Shown here: piece by piece, positions 9,605 through 18,120 of the stretch
Layout: the number at the start of each line of letters is the position of its first letter
Numbering within the stretch: position 1 is the first letter of the stretch
Translations under genes and position numbers: made by a program
The notes under the pieces: generated by a model
What the model was told of the DNA's origin: nothing
Database searches by the model: none
The model's input: only the letters and a program-made list of their open reading frames with translations
NCBI RefSeq assembly: GCF_900078385.1
Contig: NZ_FLQR01000001.1
Location: 248,001-312,000 of the forward strand
Direction of reading: 5' to 3'
Origin: an uncultured Microbacterium sp.
GTDB taxonomy: Bacteria; Actinomycetota; Actinomycetes; Actinomycetales; Microbacteriaceae
DNA length: 64,000 bases

Positions 9605-9651
9605 CATACGAATGTTGGTAGCACGTGGCGCCGACATCGACGCTTCGTATG
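9605..9651 (+). terminator. Imperfect hairpin after hemL, possible terminator
   Basis: Perfect 8-bp arms CATACGAA (9605-9612) and TTCGTATG (9644-9651) enclose a second short stem, TGTTGG/CCGACA with one G-T pair. It begins 4 bases after the hemL stop. There is no U-run, so intrinsic termination is only a suggestion; a protein-binding inverted repeat is the alternative. Confidence 0.35.
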
Positions 9652-9707
9652 GAGCAGTTATACACAGGTAAAAACCGGATCAGAGTGAGAATAGTCTCAT
9701 TCTTGCT

Positions 9708-9723
9708 TCGTAGCTATGTTCGA
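9708..9723. promoter_or_regulatory. Degenerate LexA/SOS-box-like site
   Basis: The 16-mer has a perfect right half TGTTCGA and a left half TCGTAGC that fits the actinobacterial SOS consensus (TCGAAC-N4-GTTCGA) at 4 of 6 half-site bases. It overlaps the expected -35 region of the DUF222-HNH gene, where a LexA repressor would act. DUF222/13E12 genes in mycobacteria are known to include SOS-regulated members, which makes the fit plausible but unproven. Confidence 0.4.
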
Positions 9724-9733
9724 AGAAAACCGC

Positions 9734-9739
9734 TAGAAT
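9734..9739 (+). promoter_or_regulatory. -10 element of DUF222-HNH gene
   Basis: TAGAAT ends six bases before ATG 9746, so transcription should start at or next to the A of the start codon. No Shine-Dalgarno is present. Confidence 0.55.
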
Positions 9740-9745
9740 TTCGTC

Positions 9746-11158
9746 ATGTCCACCACCCTCGACGACCTCACCGCCGCAGTGGCCGCGGTGTGCGGGCTGT
9801 GGCCGGGGGAGCATGTCGAGGGCACGGAGGCGGGCCGGCTCGTCGCGCTCAACGACGCGCTGGGCAAAGTGCGGCGGCTCGCCGACGCGGCCACCGTGCG
9901 GGTGGCGGCGGAGATCGCCCGGCAGTCCCGTCCCGAACTGGGCGCGGACTCGCTCGCGAGGAAGCAGGGCTTCCGCAATGCCAACGTGCTGCTGGCGAGC
10001 GAGCTGGGCATCGCGAACGGCGAGGCGGCACGGCTCGTGGAGGTCGGCGAGGCGACCGCGCCCCGCGTGCTCCTGACGGGCGAGCACGCGCCCGCGAGGC
10101 ATCCGCACGTCGGTGAAGCGGTGGAGGCAGGCGTCATCGGGATGCCGGCAGCGTCGGCGATCATCCGGATGCTCGACCGGGTCGTCACGACGGCCGGTCG
10201 GACCGCGACGGACGCCGCGGAGCAGACACTCATCGGTCAGGCGCCCGGACTCACGCTGGATGCGCTCTCGAAAGTGCTCGCCCGTGCCGAGGCATACCTC
10301 GACCCCGACGGCGTCGCGCTCCGGGAAGACGAACTGCGGGCGAAGGAGTCACTGCGGATGCGCGAGGACTCCGACGGGATGCTGCACCTCACCGCGGTGT
10401 TCGGTCCCGAGCGCGGCGCCCCGATCAAAGCCGCCCTCGAGGGATACGTCACCGCCCGGCTCGCCGCGCAGCGGGATGCCGCGGCTGCGAGATCGGGCAT
10501 GGGGGAGTCCGGACAGTCGGAAGACGCCCCCGCGGATGCGCTCTTCGTCGACGATGTGGTCGACGCGCCTCGTCCGACGATCCCGCAGCTGCACGCCGAA
10601 GCCCTCGCGCTCATCTGCGAGCATCTGCTCGGCTGCGCGGATCGGGATGTGCCGGTGCAGGGCGCGACCGTCGTGGTCCGCCTCAGCCTCGACGACCTAG
10701 AGAGCGGCACCGGATACGCGCTCATCGACGGGATGACCACCCCGGTCTCGGTCGGCACCGCCCGTCGGATGGCCGCCGACACCGGGATCATCCCCTGCGT
10801 CCTCGGCGGTGACAGCGAGATCCTCGACTGGGGTCGGCAGAAGCGGCTGTTCACGCCCGCTCAGCGGCTCGCACTCGGCGAGCGGGACGGCGGCTGCGCC
10901 GGCTGCGGCGCCCCACCGTCGCACTGCAAGGTGCATCACCTCGACTGGTGGAAACGCGACCGGGGTCCGACCGATCTGTCCAACGGGATCCTGCTGTGCA
11001 CGTCGTGCCATCACCGGATCCATGACAGCGGCTGGACCATCCGCATCGACGGTGCCGGCATCGCGGCGCGGGTGTGGTTCATCCCGCCTCCGTGGATCGA
11101 CGCCGCCCAGACGCCCCGCCTCGGCGCCCGGCGCAGATTCGACTACGTCGCGGCCTGA
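9746..11158 (+). CDS. DUF222 / 13E12-repeat HNH endonuclease domain protein
   Basis: 470 residues. The N-terminal two thirds are the helical DUF222 domain. The C-terminus is a zinc-stabilised HNH nuclease fold: CAGCGAPPSHCKVHHL, then LSNGILLCTSCHHRIHDSGW, giving two CxxC pairs and the HH and HH catalytic positions. Proteins of this 13E12 type are multicopy in actinobacterial genomes and their cellular role is not established; DNA cleavage is inferred from the HNH residues only. There is no leader, and the gene is flanked by a degenerate SOS box. It sits alone between the hem operon and rsmA, as a single-gene accessory insertion would. Confidence 0.85.
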   Translation: MSTTLDDLTAAVAAVCGLWPGEHVEGTEAGRLVALNDALGKVRRLADAATVRVAAEIARQSRPELGADSLARKQGFRNANVLLASELGIANGEAARLVEVGEATAPRVLLTGEHAPARHPHVGEAVEAGVIGMPAASAIIRMLDRVVTTAGRTATDAAEQTLIGQAPGLTLDALSKVLARAEAYLDPDGVALREDELRAKESLRMREDSDGMLHLTAVFGPERGAPIKAALEGYVTARLAAQRDAAAARSGMGESGQSEDAPADALFVDDVVDAPRPTIPQLHAEALALICEHLLGCADRDVPVQGATVVVRLSLDDLESGTGYALIDGMTTPVSVGTARRMAADTGIIPCVLGGDSEILDWGRQKRLFTPAQRLALGERDGGCAGCGAPPSHCKVHHLDWWKRDRGPTDLSNGILLCTSCHHRIHDSGWTIRIDGAGIAARVWFIPPPWIDAAQTPRLGARRRFDYVAA

Positions 11159-11165
11159 TCAGGAA

Positions 11166-11191
11166 GCGCGCGCCGGCCACGCCGGCCGCGC
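11166..11191 (+). terminator. GC-rich hairpin after the HNH gene
   Basis: GCGCGCCGGC and GCCGGCCGCGC pair with a single bulged base around a short loop, starting 8 bases after the HNH stop. There is no U-run, as is common for actinobacterial terminators. Confidence 0.45.
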
Positions 11192-11196
11192 CCGCA

Positions 11197-11254
11197 CGAC
11201 CCGCCGCGCCCGCCCGCCGCGCCGGCAGTGCCCGCCCGACCCGCCGCGCCCGCC
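11197..11254. repeat. Two direct copies of an 18-bp C-rich repeat
   Basis: CGACCCGCCGCGCCCGCC occurs at 11197-11214 and again at 11237-11254 with a 40-bp period, in the gap between the HNH gene and rsmA. It may be simple slippage in a strongly C-rich spacer; no function is evident. Confidence 0.6.
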
Positions 11255-11275
11255 ATCTCCGGACACCGCCCTCGG

Positions 11276-11281
11276 TACTGT
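11276..11281 (+). promoter_or_regulatory. -10-like hexamer of rsmA
   Basis: TACTGT ends six bases before ATG 11288. The only SD-like bases (GAGG) are one base from the ATG, too close to act, so a leaderless mRNA is likely. Confidence 0.45.
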
Positions 11282-11287
11282 TGAGGC

Positions 11288-12163
11288 ATGCCCGTCACGC
11301 TCCTCGGCGCCACCGAGATCCGCTCGCTCGCCGCCGACCTCGACGTGACCCCCACGAAGAAGCTCGGCCAGAACTTCGTCGTGGACGCCAACACCGTCCG
11401 CAAGATCGTGCACACGGCTCGCGTCACCGACGCCGACCGCGTCGTCGAGGTCGGCCCCGGCCTCGGCTCGCTCACCCTCGCCATCCTGGAGACCGGCGCC
11501 ACCGTGACGGCCGTCGAGATCGACCACCGCCTCGCCGCGCGTCTGCCCGACACCGCCGCCGCGCACGGCGTCCCCGACGGCGCGCTGACGGTCGTCGACG
11601 CCGACGCGCTCCGCGTCACCGAACTGCCCGGCGACCCGAACGTCCTCGTGGCCAACCTGCCCTACAACGTCAGCGTCCCCGTTCTGCTGCACTTCATGGA
11701 GACCTTCCCGCACCTCCAGCGCGGCGTCGTCATGGTCCAGGCCGAGGTCGGCGAGCGACTCGCCGCCCCGCCCGGATCCAAGGTCTACGGCGCACCGAGC
11801 GCGAAGGCCGCCTGGTACGGCCGCTGGCGCCTCGCGGGCACCGTGTCGCGGCAGGTGTTCTGGCCGGTCCCGAACGTCGACAGCGTCCTCGTCGGCTTCG
11901 AGCGCGACACGACGTCCCGCGGGACCGAGGAGGAGCGGCTCGCGACCTTCCGCATCGTGGATGCCGCCTTCCAGCAGCGCCGCAAGATGCTGCGGCAGGC
12001 ACTGGCCGCCGTCCTCGGCGGCAGCGCCGCCGAGGCCGTCACCGTGCTGGAGGCCGCGGGCGTCGCGCCGACGGCGCGGGGCGAGGAGCTCGGCATCGAC
12101 GACTTCACGCGTATTGCACGCGCCGCGTGGCGTTCACCACGTGTTCAGGAAACATCCCGGTAA
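11288..12163 (+). CDS. rsmA: 16S rRNA (adenine1518-N6/adenine1519-N6)-dimethyltransferase
   Basis: KsgA-type SAM methyltransferase that dimethylates two adjacent adenines near the 3' end of 16S rRNA. It has 291 residues. [18 protein letters not shown] opens the fold, [11 protein letters not shown] is the SAM-binding glycine loop, and NLPYN is the catalytic motif IV of N6-adenine enzymes. In many actinobacteria rsmA lies just before ispE; here four genes separate them. Confidence 0.95.
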   Translation: MPVTLLGATEIRSLAADLDVTPTKKLGQNFVVDANTVRKIVHTARVTDADRVVEVGPGLGSLTLAILETGATVTAVEIDHRLAARLPDTAAAHGVPDGALTVVDADALRVTELPGDPNVLVANLPYNVSVPVLLHFMETFPHLQRGVVMVQAEVGERLAAPPGSKVYGAPSAKAAWYGRWRLAGTVSRQVFWPVPNVDSVLVGFERDTTSRGTEEERLATFRIVDAAFQQRRKMLRQALAAVLGGSAAEAVTVLEAAGVAPTARGEELGIDDFTRIARAAWRSPRVQETSR

Positions 12164-12218
12164 CATTGGCGCGACCGCGGATCGGCCCGCCCGATCCGTC
12201 CCGACGGGAAGGGAACCC

Positions 12219-13148
12219 ATGCGCCGCGCCGAGCACCCGGCTGCCGAACGCATCCTGCTGCATATCAGCGACACCCATCTGCGGGCGGGCATCCCCCACC
12301 TGTTCGACAGTGTCGATGGGGCGGCCAGCCTGACCAGAGCCCTCGACGGCATCGAAGCGTCGGGTCTCCGCCCCGACGCGGTCGTGTTCACCGGCGACCT
12401 CGCCGACCTCGGCGAGCCGGCCGCATACCGCGTGCTGCGCGCACTCGTCGAGCCGTTCGCCGAACGCCTCGGCGCGCGCCTGCTCTGGGTCATGGGCAAC
12501 CACGACGACCGGGCCGCGTTCCGCGCGCGCCTGCTCGACGAAGACGGACGCGGCGACCCGCTCCGTCCCGTCGACCGGGTCGACGAGCTGGACGGCCTCC
12601 GCGTCGTCACGCTCGACACGAGCGTCCCGGGCCACCATCACGGCGAGGTCACGCCCGCACAGCGGGCCTGGCTCCGCGACGTGCTCGCGACCCCGGCGCC
12701 CCTCGGCACCATCCTCGCGATGCACCACCCGCCGATCCCCAGCGTGCTGCCCCTCGCGGCGAGCGTCGAGCTCCGCGCGCAGGCGAGCCTCGCCGAGGTC
12801 GTCCGCGGCACCGACGTGCGCGCCATCATCGCCGGCCACCTGCACTACTCGACGTTCGCGACCTTCGCCGGCATCCCCGTCTCGGTCGCCTCGTCCACCT
12901 GCTACGCGCAGGACCTCACTGTCCCCGTCGGCGGGTCGCGGCCGCAGGACGGTTCGCAGGCGTTCAACCTCGTCCACGTCTACGACGACACGATCGTGCA
13001 CTCGGTCGTGCCGATCGACGCGCCGCGGCCCCTCGAGCACATCGACGCCGGCGAGGCGCTCCGGCGCCTTCAGGCCGCCGGCATCGAGACGTCGCTCACC
13101 GCGTCGCGGGTTGCTCCGCCGACCGAGCCGCTGACCGTCCTGCGCTGA
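12219..13148 (+). CDS. Metallophosphoesterase, 3',5'-cAMP phosphodiesterase (CpdA) type
   Basis: 309 residues. All calcineurin-like metal-binding motifs are present in order: ISDTHL, FTGDLAD, GNHDD, an MHHPP histidine and AGHLHYS. This is the class III cyclic-nucleotide phosphodiesterase arrangement, but substrate cannot be read from sequence. ATG 12219 follows an AAGGGAA ribosome-binding site. Its last 53 bp overlap the convergent Stealth gene. Confidence 0.88.
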   Translation: MRRAEHPAAERILLHISDTHLRAGIPHLFDSVDGAASLTRALDGIEASGLRPDAVVFTGDLADLGEPAAYRVLRALVEPFAERLGARLLWVMGNHDDRAAFRARLLDEDGRGDPLRPVDRVDELDGLRVVTLDTSVPGHHHGEVTPAQRAWLRDVLATPAPLGTILAMHHPPIPSVLPLAASVELRAQASLAEVVRGTDVRAIIAGHLHYSTFATFAGIPVSVASSTCYAQDLTVPVGGSRPQDGSQAFNLVHVYDDTIVHSVVPIDAPRPLEHIDAGEALRRLQAAGIETSLTASRVAPPTEPLTVLR

Positions 13149-14682
13149 TCTCCGCAGCCTCCCACGGGGGTCGCGCCGGGAAGAGGCGCTCCAGCAGCGA
13201 CGTGACGGCCCGCACACGCACCTTCTCGGGCACCTCGGTCTCGCCGCCGTCGTTGAGGCAGAACATGTCGACGTCCTTGCGGGTCGCGAGGCGCTCCATC
13301 CGGCCGAGCGACGCGGCCGCCGTCGTCTGGTAGTACCGCACACGCGGCGCCGTCGAGGCGAGCGCGCGCCCGGTGGCCTGCGCGTAGTAGTGGTACAGGC
13401 AGTTGGTCACCGACACGTCGGTCGCCGACCGGAAGCGGGCCGCGGCGGTGCGGGCGACCTCGTCCGGGAACTCCCGCTCGAGCTCGAACATGACGCTCCG
13501 CCGCAGCGGCGCCGCGCAGTGCTCGAGGTCGCGGACGATCGTCCGGCCGAACCGCTCCTGCAGGAGCGCACGGTTCACCCGCAGCGCGTTGTCGTGCCCG
13601 CTGCGCGCGACGCGCGTCGGACCCGTGCCGATGCGCACGTCGCACTCGACGAACGACGAGATGCCGGCGGGGGAGAAGAAGAGCTCCGGGGAGACGGGAC
13701 GCCCGAAGAACATGTCGTCGTTCGAGTACAGGAAGTGCTCGGAGAGCCCCTCGATGCGGTGCAGCTGCGCCTCGACCGCGTGCGAGTTGTGCGTCGGCAG
13801 CACCGACGGATCGGCGAAGAACTCCTCGCTGCGCACGATCGTGACGCGCGGGTGGTCCAACAGCCAGGCAGGCGCGGGGGAGTCGGTCGCGATGAAGATG
13901 CGCCGCACCCACGGGGCGTACATGTAGACGCTGCGGAGGGCATAGCGCAGCTCGTCGACGTGACGGTAGCGCGCGGGGCCGGCATCGCCCTCGCCGACGA
14001 CGTACTCGGACAGCTGGGCCGCGCGCTGGCGCTGGAAGTCGGTCGACGATCCATCGACCCACGAGAAGACCATGTCGATCTCGCCCGTGAACTCGCCGGG
14101 GTGCGCGTCGAACATCCCGCTGACCGTGCGCCACGTGCGGCCGTAGCGCTCCACCGTCGCGCCGGACAGGTCCTCGGCCGGGAACGCCCGACGGGTGAGG
14201 GCATTGGCGTGCGGGGCCTCGATGAGCTCCTCGCCGAAGCGCCAGAATTCCACGCGCGCCGCATACGCCGCGCCGTAGCGGAGACCGCCGGTGCGCGCGA
14301 CGCGCGGACGGAACACGCGGATCGCCGACGGACCGGTCGCGGTGCTCGCGAACTCCACCGCGGGCACCGCCGAGCCGGTCGCCGGCTTGACGTACAGGGG
14401 CTCGCCGGCGCCGCGCGCCGCGAGTGCGGTCAGCGCACGGTCGCGGTCGGCGAGGTCGACGACGAGGGCGGGCACGTCGGAGGAGTGCCGGATGAGGAGG
14501 TGGGCGACGCCGGCGTCGTCGAAGGCATCGGCGATCAGCAGCAGATCGGCGGTGCGCGCCTGATCCGGAGTGACGTCCTCGTGCGAGAGGTGCAGCATGC
14601 CGCGGTCCAGCACGATGTCGTCGCGCTCCAGCAGGGCGGCCCAGCGGTCGGGCTGGGTGGGAAGGGCGGAAAGACGCGCCAT
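13096..14682 (-). CDS. Stealth-family sugar-phosphate transferase
   Basis: 528 residues from ATG 14682, chosen because GGAGG stands 7 bases upstream; a GTG at 14712 in frame has no such site. Conserved Stealth regions are seen: [12 protein letters not shown] (CR1), [20 protein letters not shown] (CR2), [17 protein letters not shown] followed by [12 protein letters not shown] (CR3), and a late CLNDGG (CR4). The family transfers hexose-1-phosphate from nucleotide sugars to build phosphodiester-linked capsule or wall glycans, as for CpsY and the Neisseria capsule polymerases. No other glycan-polymer gene lies nearby. The 3' end runs antisense into the phosphoesterase gene for 53 bp. Confidence 0.9.
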   Translation of the reverse strand: MARLSALPTQPDRWAALLERDDIVLDRGMLHLSHEDVTPDQARTADLLLIADAFDDAGVAHLLIRHSSDVPALVVDLADRDRALTALAARGAGEPLYVKPATGSAVPAVEFASTATGPSAIRVFRPRVARTGGLRYGAAYAARVEFWRFGEELIEAPHANALTRRAFPAEDLSGATVERYGRTWRTVSGMFDAHPGEFTGEIDMVFSWVDGSSTDFQRQRAAQLSEYVVGEGDAGPARYRHVDELRYALRSVYMYAPWVRRIFIATDSPAPAWLLDHPRVTIVRSEEFFADPSVLPTHNSHAVEAQLHRIEGLSEHFLYSNDDMFFGRPVSPELFFSPAGISSFVECDVRIGTGPTRVARSGHDNALRVNRALLQERFGRTIVRDLEHCAAPLRRSVMFELEREFPDEVARTAAARFRSATDVSVTNCLYHYYAQATGRALASTAPRVRYYQTTAAASLGRMERLATRKDVDMFCLNDGGETEVPEKVRVRAVTSLLERLFPARPPWEAAEISAGRSAARSAEQPATR

Positions 14683-14767
14683 GGATGCCTCCGTTCGATG
14701 TTTCGGGTTCACACTAGGAACCGCGGGTTACGGTGACGTTTCCGGGACACGCGCGGGAGACGGCGGA

Positions 14768-14773
14768 TACGCT
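14768..14773 (+). promoter_or_regulatory. -10 of aldo/keto reductase-ispE operon
   Basis: TACGCT ends six bases before GTG 14780. GGGACA at 14744-14749 matches the -35 consensus at four positions with an 18-bp spacer. Implies a leaderless transcript. Confidence 0.5.
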
Positions 14774-14779
14774 GGGACG

Positions 14780-15850
14780 GTGACCGATGACGACCGCTTC
14801 CCGCCTTCGCGGGGAGGAGACCTGCACAGACCTTACACCGCCGCCGATGACCGCTACCTGGGAGCCTCGTTCCGCCAGGTGGGCGACAGCGGCCTGTACC
14901 TGCCGCCCATCTCGCTGGGCCTGTGGTGGAACTTCGGCGACAACATCCCCTTCGACGCTCAGCGTTCGCTGCTGCGGCACGCCTTCGATCGCGGAGTGAC
15001 CCACTTCGACCTGGCCAACAACTACGGCCCGCCGTACGGGTCTGCGGAGACGAACTTCGGCCGCATGATGCGGGAGGACTTCGCCCCGTACCGCGACGAG
15101 CTGATCATCTCGTCCAAGGCCGGCTGGGACATGTGGCCGGGCCCCTACGGGACGCAGGGCTCGCGCAAGTACCTGCTCGCGAGCGCCGACCAGTCGCTGC
15201 AGCGGATGAGCCTGGACTACGTCGACATCTTCTACTCGCACCGCGTCGACGACGTCACCCCGATCGAGGAGACCATCGGGGCGCTCGACACCCTCGTCCG
15301 CCAGGGCAAGGCGCTCTACGTCGGCATCTCGTCCTACAGCGCCGAGCGCACGGCCGCGGCGAAAGCGGCCGCTCGCTCCCTCGGCACGCCACTCGTCATC
15401 CACCAGCCGGCGTACTCGATCCTCAACCGCTGGGTCGAAGACGGCCTGACCGGCGTGCTCCGCCAGGAGGGGATGGGCGCGATCGCGTTCACCCCGCTCG
15501 CCCAGGGGCTCCTCACGGACAAGTACCTCGGCGACGGGACCGCCGACCGCGCCCAGCAGCGGTCCTCCCTCCCCGGCGGCCGGCTCAGCGAGCACGGTCT
15601 GTCGGCGCTGCGCAGCCTCGACGTCATCGCGAAGGAGCGCGGGCAGAGCCTCGCGCAGATGGCCATCCAGTGGGTGCTCCGCGACCCGGTGGTCACCTCG
15701 GCCCTCATCGGCGCGTCGCGTCCGGCGCAGCTGGACGAGAACCTCGCGGCCCTGAACGGCCCGGCGTTCGACACGGAGGAGCTCGAGCGCATCGACGCGC
15801 TCTCCGACAGCATCGAGGTCGACCTCTGGGCGGACTCGGCGACCGCGTGA
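14780..15850 (+). CDS. yghZ: Aldo/keto reductase, YghZ (L-glyceraldehyde-3-phosphate reductase) type
   Basis: 356 residues; NADPH-dependent TIM-barrel reductase. The active-site Asp and Tyr are in THFDLANNYGPPYGSAE, and KAGWDMWPGPYGTQGSRKY, FYSHRVDDVTP and GISSYS follow the E. coli YghZ pattern closely. That enzyme detoxifies L-glyceraldehyde-3-phosphate and methylglyoxal; the same role here is inferred. The GTG start at 14780 has no Shine-Dalgarno but does have a -10 at leaderless distance. The stop overlaps the ispE GTG. Confidence 0.9.
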   Translation: MTDDDRFPPSRGGDLHRPYTAADDRYLGASFRQVGDSGLYLPPISLGLWWNFGDNIPFDAQRSLLRHAFDRGVTHFDLANNYGPPYGSAETNFGRMMREDFAPYRDELIISSKAGWDMWPGPYGTQGSRKYLLASADQSLQRMSLDYVDIFYSHRVDDVTPIEETIGALDTLVRQGKALYVGISSYSAERTAAAKAAARSLGTPLVIHQPAYSILNRWVEDGLTGVLRQEGMGAIAFTPLAQGLLTDKYLGDGTADRAQQRSSLPGGRLSEHGLSALRSLDVIAKERGQSLAQMAIQWVLRDPVVTSALIGASRPAQLDENLAALNGPAFDTEELERIDALSDSIEVDLWADSATA

Positions 15851-16779
15851 GCCTCCTCGGCATCCGCGACCGCGTGCACGTCCGCGCGCCCGGCAAGCTC
15901 AACGTCTTCTTCGAAGTCGGCGACGTGCAGGACGACGGCTACCACGACGTCGCGTCGGTGTATCAGGCGGTCTCGGCCTACGAGGACGTCATCGCCACGC
16001 CGGCCGACGATTTCCGCGTCACGGTCACGGGCGCCGTCGACGTGGGCGACGTGCCGCTGGACGACCGGAACCTCGCGGTCCGCGCCGCGCGGCTGATCGC
16101 CCGTGAGCTGGAGCAGCCCGGCGGAGTGCACCTCGAACTCCGCAAGGGCGTGCCGGTCGCCGGCGGCATGGGCGGCGGGTCCGCCGACGCGGCCGCGGCG
16201 CTCGTCGCGTGCGACGCCCTGTGGGACGGCGGGCTGTCCTCCGCACGCCTGCACGAGCTCGCCGCGCGTCTCGGCGCCGACGTGCCGTTCTCGCTGCTGG
16301 GCGGCACCGCCGTCGGCACGGGCCGCGGCGACGAGCTCGCCCCGGCGCTCGCGCGGGGACGGTTCGACTGGGTCCTCGTGACGAACGCGGAAGGGCTGTC
16401 CACGCCGACCGTCTACGGCGAACTCGATCGCCTGCGCGCCCAGCCGGACATCACGCCGCGCCGCGGCACACCCGCCGTCGACCCCGCCGTCCTGCAGGCG
16501 CTCCGCGCGGGCGACCCGATCGCCCTGGCCGCGGCCGTCCGCAACGACCTCCAGGTCGCCGCATGCCACCTGCGCCCCGGGCTCAGCGCGCTGATCGAGA
16601 CCGGCATCGCCTACGGCGGGCTCGCCGGGATCGTCTCCGGGTCGGGCCCGACGGTCGCCTTCCTCGCGGGCTCGGATGCCGCAGCCCGCGACCTGCGTGC
16701 CGACCTCATCGCGGTCGGCCACGACGTCCTCCATGTCCACGGTCCCGTCCCCGGAGCGAAGGTGGTCTCCTTCACATGA
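15847..16779 (+). CDS. ispE: 4-diphosphocytidyl-2-C-methyl-D-erythritol kinase
   Basis: GHMP kinase of the MEP isoprenoid pathway. It has 310 residues. VRAPGKLNVFFEVG at the N-terminus and the ATP loop PVAGGMGGGSADAAAAL are diagnostic, and SGSGPTVAFL near the C-terminus is the third GHMP motif. GTG 15847 overlaps the preceding stop as GTGA, and its own stop overlaps the next ATG at 16776. Confidence 0.94.
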   Translation: MSLLGIRDRVHVRAPGKLNVFFEVGDVQDDGYHDVASVYQAVSAYEDVIATPADDFRVTVTGAVDVGDVPLDDRNLAVRAARLIARELEQPGGVHLELRKGVPVAGGMGGGSADAAAALVACDALWDGGLSSARLHELAARLGADVPFSLLGGTAVGTGRGDELAPALARGRFDWVLVTNAEGLSTPTVYGELDRLRAQPDITPRRGTPAVDPAVLQALRAGDPIALAAAVRNDLQVAACHLRPGLSALIETGIAYGGLAGIVSGSGPTVAFLAGSDAAARDLRADLIAVGHDVLHVHGPVPGAKVVSFT

Positions 16780-18089
16780 ACGAAGTCCCTCTCCCGACCT
16801 GGCGGGACGCTCCCGTCGACGCCGCGGCCCGCGACGCGCTGCACAGCCGCGGCCTCTCGTATCGCACCGTCGCCGGAGACGAGGTCGACGGCTGGCTCCA
16901 GTCCGTCGCGCGCGGATTCCAGGACGGCGAGCGCACGGAGGCGCAGCTCGCGGCGGGCCGGACCCGCAACGTCGACAAGCGTCTCACCGGCGTGTTCGAC
17001 GACGCCGCTCCGGACGGCGCGCTCGCGGGGCCGGTCGCGACGCTCGCGTCCTGGATCGGCGACCTCGCGCTCCCCGGGGAGACCGCGGTGCCGTCGTGGG
17101 CGATCAGCGCCGTGACGGTCTCGCCGACGCACCGCCGTCGCGGCATCGCCCGGGCGCTCCTGGAGGGCGAGCTCCGCACGGCCGCCGCACAGGGCGTCCC
17201 CGCCGCGATGCTCACCGTCTCGGAGTCTCCCCTGTACGGGCGGTACGGCTTCGGCGTCGCGGCGGAGAGCGCATCGCTGGTAGTGGACGCCAAGCGGGCG
17301 AACTGGATCGGGCCGCGCCCGGAGGGGCGGGTCGACTTCGTCTCCCGCGCCGACGCGAAGGAGCTCTTCACCCAGCTCCACGAGCGCACGCGCCTGCAGG
17401 CTCCCGGAGAGATCACACTGCCACCGGGCCACGAGGACCGCTTCACCGGCACGGCCCCCGACTCGAGCCACGGCGGCGACGTGCGCTGCGTGCGCTATAC
17501 GGACGGCGACGGCGAGAGCCGAGGCGTCGTGTCGTACCGCATCCGCTCCAACGACGACGACTTCACGAAGGGCACCGCGGAGGTCACCCGTCTCCTTGCC
17601 GACGGCGCCGACGCGTACGCGGCGCTGTGGCGGTTCGTCCTCGAGCTCGACCTCATCGGCGAGGTGCACGTCGATCTCGCCGGGACGGATGAGCCGGTGC
17701 TGTGGATGATCGACGACCGCCGTGCCGCGACCGTCACGGTCCGCGATCACCAGTACGTCCGGATCCTCGACGTCCCCGCCGTCCTGGGCGCGCGCCGCTA
17801 CGACACCGTCGGGTCCGTCGTGCTGGACGTCGACGACCCTCTCGGCCTCGCCGCCGGCCGGTTCCTCCTCGCGGCGGACGGCGAGGGCCGCGGCACGGTC
17901 ACGCGGGTGGACGACGCGCCGGACGGCGTCGCACGCGTCTCGCTCGGCATCGCGGAGCTGTCCGCCGCGTGCCTCGGCGGCGTGTCCCTGCTGACCCTCG
18001 CCCGCGCGGGGCGCGTGCGGGGGGCGGATGCCGGTGCGGCGCGCCTGCTGTCGTGGCACGTCACACCGCGTCTCAACCTCTGGTACTGA
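16776..18089 (+). CDS. Eis-like GNAT N-acetyltransferase
   Basis: 437 residues. AISAVTVSPTHRRRGIARAL is the acetyl-CoA-binding segment of an N-terminal GNAT domain, followed by a second GNAT-like region and an SCP2-like C-terminal domain. It ends in PRLNLWY, so the terminal carboxylate could serve as the catalytic base, as in mycobacterial Eis. Eis proteins acetylate aminoglycosides and other amines; the substrate here is unknown. It is translationally coupled to ispE. Confidence 0.87.
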   Translation: MNEVPLPTWRDAPVDAAARDALHSRGLSYRTVAGDEVDGWLQSVARGFQDGERTEAQLAAGRTRNVDKRLTGVFDDAAPDGALAGPVATLASWIGDLALPGETAVPSWAISAVTVSPTHRRRGIARALLEGELRTAAAQGVPAAMLTVSESPLYGRYGFGVAAESASLVVDAKRANWIGPRPEGRVDFVSRADAKELFTQLHERTRLQAPGEITLPPGHEDRFTGTAPDSSHGGDVRCVRYTDGDGESRGVVSYRIRSNDDDFTKGTAEVTRLLADGADAYAALWRFVLELDLIGEVHVDLAGTDEPVLWMIDDRRAATVTVRDHQYVRILDVPAVLGARRYDTVGSVVLDVDDPLGLAAGRFLLAADGEGRGTVTRVDDAPDGVARVSLGIAELSAACLGGVSLLTLARAGRVRGADAGAARLLSWHVTPRLNLWY

Positions 18090-18120
18090 ATCGCCGGTTC
18101 CGAATCGCCGGTACGGAGGC

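Noticed and set aside
9605..9651. Inverted repeat beside the HNH gene as the end of a mobile element
   Set aside because: There is no matching copy at the other side of the HNH gene, no target-site duplication and no transposase; a post-hemL stem-loop is simpler.
11161..11260. Repeats after the HNH gene as a CRISPR array
   Set aside because: Only two copies of an 18-bp C-rich unit with a 22-bp gap, no further units and no cas genes.
18088..18115. Repeated GAATCGCCGGT after the acetyltransferase gene
   Set aside because: Two copies of an 11-mer in a 31-bp spacer, without symmetry or known partner; probably a small tandem duplication.
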